DNA of 64,000 nucleotides, from the NCBI RefSeq assembly GCF_049739465.1, contig NZ_JBMHHY010000004.1, positions 338,073 through 402,072 on the forward strand, written 5' to 3'. The position numbers were made by a program, and so were the translations under genes. The stretch's first letter is position 1. Every line of letters starts with the position of its first letter. Shown here one piece after another: positions 62,090 to 64,000 of this stretch. The notes beneath the pieces were generated by a model. That model was not told the DNA's origin. It searched no databases and saw only the letters and a program-made list of their open reading frames with translations. Origin of the DNA: Embleya sp049739465 (GTDB lineage Bacteria > Actinomycetota > Actinomycetes > Streptomycetales > Streptomycetaceae).

Positions 62090-63040
62090 ATGACCTTCCG
62101 CGCCCCCACCCCAACCCCCCGGCTCCGCCGCCGCGCCGCCGGCCCGATCGCCCTCGCCGTGGCCGCGCTGCTCGCCCTCACCACCGGTTGCGGGCACGAA
62201 TCCGGGCCGGCCACCAAGACCGCGCCCGCCACCCTGGCCGCAGGCCCCCAGGAGATCCGCCTCACCCCGGCCTGGCCCACGGACGGCCAGGCGGCGATGG
62301 CGATCGACGGCGTCCCGACCCCGATCACCTCCGGCACGGCCAAGCCGACCCCCACGGCAAGCGTGGCCAAGGTGATGACGGCCTACGCCTTCCTCAAGGC
62401 CAAGCCGCTCACCCCCGGCACACCCGGCCCGACCTTCACCATCTCCTTCGAAGAGGCCGCCCGCTATCCCGACCGCGTCCGCCGCTTCGAAAGCCTGACC
62501 CCGGTAACCCCCGGCGAAGCCTTCACCCAACGCCGCGCACTGGAAGCCCTGATGGTGGTCTCGGCAAACAACATCGCCCACGAAATCGCCCGCTGGGTGG
62601 ACGGCGGCGACGCGGCCTTCGTTGCCCGCATGAACAAGACCGCCCAAGACCTGGGCATGAAGGACACTCTCTACACAGACCCGAGCGGCTTCGACCCGAC
62701 AACCGTGAGCACCGCCGCCGACCAGGTAAAACTCTTCACCGCAGCAATGCGCGACCCGGCCTTCGCCGGCATCGCCGGCGTCCCCAGCTACACCGACTCC
62801 GGCAAAGCCACCAAGTCCAACGGCAACACACTGCTGGGCCACGACGGCGTAATAGCCGGCAAAACCGGCTTCACCACCCCGGCAGGCGCCAACCTGGTCT
62901 TCGCCGCCCAACGCGACCTGGACGGCCACAAACAACTGGTGATCGGCGCGGTAATGGCCCAACACAAGGGCAACACGGCAGCAGCCGCAGTAAACGCAAG
63001 CGAAACCCTGATCCAGTCGGTGGGAACACCGTCAACCTGA
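62090..63040 (+). CDS. D-alanyl-D-alanine carboxypeptidase (S11)
   Basis: Exported penicillin-binding protein of 316 residues that trims pentapeptide stems of peptidoglycan. After a hydrophobic leader (about 17-34, possible lipobox with Cys34) the three catalytic motifs are SVAK (91-94), SAN (158-160) and KTG (258-260). TDPSGFDP is the usual connecting segment. It ends soon after the catalytic domain, without a membrane anchor helix, so anchoring would rely on the N-terminus. It is divergent from the OmpR-type regulator. Confidence 0.93.
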   Translation: MTFRAPTPTPRLRRRAAGPIALAVAALLALTTGCGHESGPATKTAPATLAAGPQEIRLTPAWPTDGQAAMAIDGVPTPITSGTAKPTPTASVAKVMTAYAFLKAKPLTPGTPGPTFTISFEEAARYPDRVRRFESLTPVTPGEAFTQRRALEALMVVSANNIAHEIARWVDGGDAAFVARMNKTAQDLGMKDTLYTDPSGFDPTTVSTAADQVKLFTAAMRDPAFAGIAGVPSYTDSGKATKSNGNTLLGHDGVIAGKTGFTTPAGANLVFAAQRDLDGHKQLVIGAVMAQHKGNTAAAAVNASETLIQSVGTPST

Positions 63041-63059
63041 ACCACCTCAACGCCGGCGC

Positions 63060-63402
63060 GGGCGGCGGGCGGCGGGCGGCGGGCGGCGGGCCGCGGGCGG
63101 CAGGCGGCGGACGGCGGGCCGCGGGCGGCAGGCAGCGGGCCGCGGACGGCAGGCAGCGGGCGGCAGGCAGCGGGCCGCGGACGGCGGGCCGCAGGCGGCA
63201 GGCAGCGGGCCGCGGACGGCAGGCAGCAGGCGGCAGGCAGCGGGCCGCGGACGGCGGGCCGCAGGCGGCAGGCAGCGGGCCGCGGACGGCGGGCCGCGGG
63301 CAGCGGACGGCAGGCGGCGGGCAGCGGGCAGCGGGCAGCGGGCAGCGGGCAGCGGGCCGCGGGCCGCGGGCGGCAGGCAGCGGGCCGCGGACGGCGGGCA
63401 GA
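63060..63402 (+). repeat. Heptanucleotide tandem repeat (~49 units)
   Basis: The stretch splits cleanly into 7-base units of four main types: GGGCGGC, GGGCCGC, GGACGGC and AGGCAGC or GGGCAGC. These occur in recurring higher-order orders. It starts about 20 bases after the carboxypeptidase stop. No gene is credible here; open frames on both strands merely translate the repeat. Confidence 0.9.
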
Positions 63403-64000
63403 GTCCACCGCAGCCAACGAACCGAACTGCACCAACCCAGCCCGGCCCGCGACCGGCCAGCCGGCGAACCGAACTGCACCAACTCCAGCCCGGCCGGCGG
63501 CCGGCCAACGAACCAAACTGCACCAACTCCAGCCTGGTCAGCGGCCGTCCCACAGAGCCCACCGCAACCAACAACCCGAACCAAACCAACTCCAGCCCGG
63601 CCGGCGGCCAGCGGCCGGCCGACGAACGGAACCACAGCAACCCCAGCCCGGCCGGCGTTTGAGGCCACTCGGCCGAAGGCCGGCCAGCCAGCCCAACCGC
63701 AGCCGAACCCGAAGCCACACCAACCCCAGCCCGGCCGGCGGCCGGCGGCCAGCCGACGAACGGAACCACAGCAACTCCAGCCCGGCCAGCGCTTGAGGCC
63801 ACTCGGCCGAAGGCCGGCCAGCCAGCCCAACCGCAGCCGAACCCGAAGCCACACCAACCCCAGCCCGGCCGGCAGCCAGCGGCCAGCCGACGAACGGAAC
63901 CACAACAACTCCAGCCCGGCCAGCGCTTGAGGCCACTCGGCCGAAGGCCGGCCAGCCAGCCCAACCGCAGCCGAACCCGAAGCCACACCAACCCCAGCCC
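63403..64000. repeat. 134-bp tandem repeats with diverged flank
   Basis: GACGAACGGA recurs at 63621, 63755 and 63889, defining a 134-bp unit present almost three times and running off the window end. Each unit carries CAGCCCGGCC-GGCG or AGCG-CTTGAGG (at 63644, 63778, 63912), related to the REP-like motif at 41397-42358. 63403-63620 holds shorter, more diverged copies (AACCGAACTGCACCAACTCC). No gene is seen. Confidence 0.88.

Noticed and set aside
63047..63991. Open frames of 240-370 codons on both strands over the terminal repeats
   Set aside because: They are translations of 7-bp and 134-bp repeats, with no start signals or recognisable domains.

Overview
The window is very GC-rich DNA with a strong third-position GC bias. 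Its genes are typical of a filamentous actinomycete, most likely Streptomycetaceae (Streptomyces, Kitasatospora, Embleya or a relative). The lineage markers are a DasR-type operator beside a secreted chitinase, a LAL regulator, SPW and DUF3040 proteins, a Methyltransf_19 enzyme, many GTG starts, many candidate leaderless promoters (a -10 box 6-11 bases before the start codon), and intergenic repeats built around the motif GCCGGACGGGCTGG. I see no rRNA, tRNA, transposase, integrase or CRISPR array.

Region 1 (1-8026) looks like a catabolic island. It holds a PucR regulator, an NmrA-like reductase, a class III CoA-transferase overlapping a fused AccD/AccA-like carboxyltransferase, a carbamate kinase, and a ring-opening amidohydrolase of the barbiturase/cyanuric acid hydrolase family. 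The two main promoters share a 31-bp element at the same distance from their -10 boxes. The most economical reading is oxidative pyrimidine (barbiturate) breakdown with malonate routed to acetyl-CoA; this route is an inference.

Region 2 (8181-22168) is mixed: an S41 protease, a SAM methyltransferase, a 2-hydroxyacid dehydrogenase, small membrane proteins, an ArsR-like regulator with an MFS exporter and a palindromic operator, a decayed P-loop kinase gene, a cupin, HutD, a GH18 chitinase, a secreted serine hydrolase, a metallophosphoesterase and a CdaR-like regulator.

Region 3 (22250-34110) is a long co-directional cluster: DUF3068 protein, GT4 glycosyltransferase, methyltransferase, a 1518-residue AftD-like arabinofuranosyltransferase, a condensation-type acyltransferase, a second methyltransferase, a DMT-type membrane protein, a Trm112-like protein and an FkbM methyltransferase. 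It looks like an export/assembly pathway for an acylated, methylated cell-envelope glycan and is the best candidate here for an undescribed system.

Region 4 (34138-51084) has a NarL-type two-component system, a secreted esterase-like hydrolase, TatA, an ArsR plus MgtA-like P-type ATPase pair, a 1-kb repeat array, a SEDS (FtsW/RodA) protein overlapping tail-to-tail with a DctA transporter, a CitA/CitB-type two-component system, a secreted BNR-repeat protein and a lipoprotein deacetylase.

Region 5 (51236-64000) has a decayed VOC gene, a TetR regulator, a LAL regulator, a double acyl-CoA dehydrogenase, a DHA2 drug exporter, a response regulator/kinase/GerMN-lipoprotein operon and a D-Ala-D-Ala carboxypeptidase. 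It ends in about 1 kb of heptamer and 134-bp tandem repeats.
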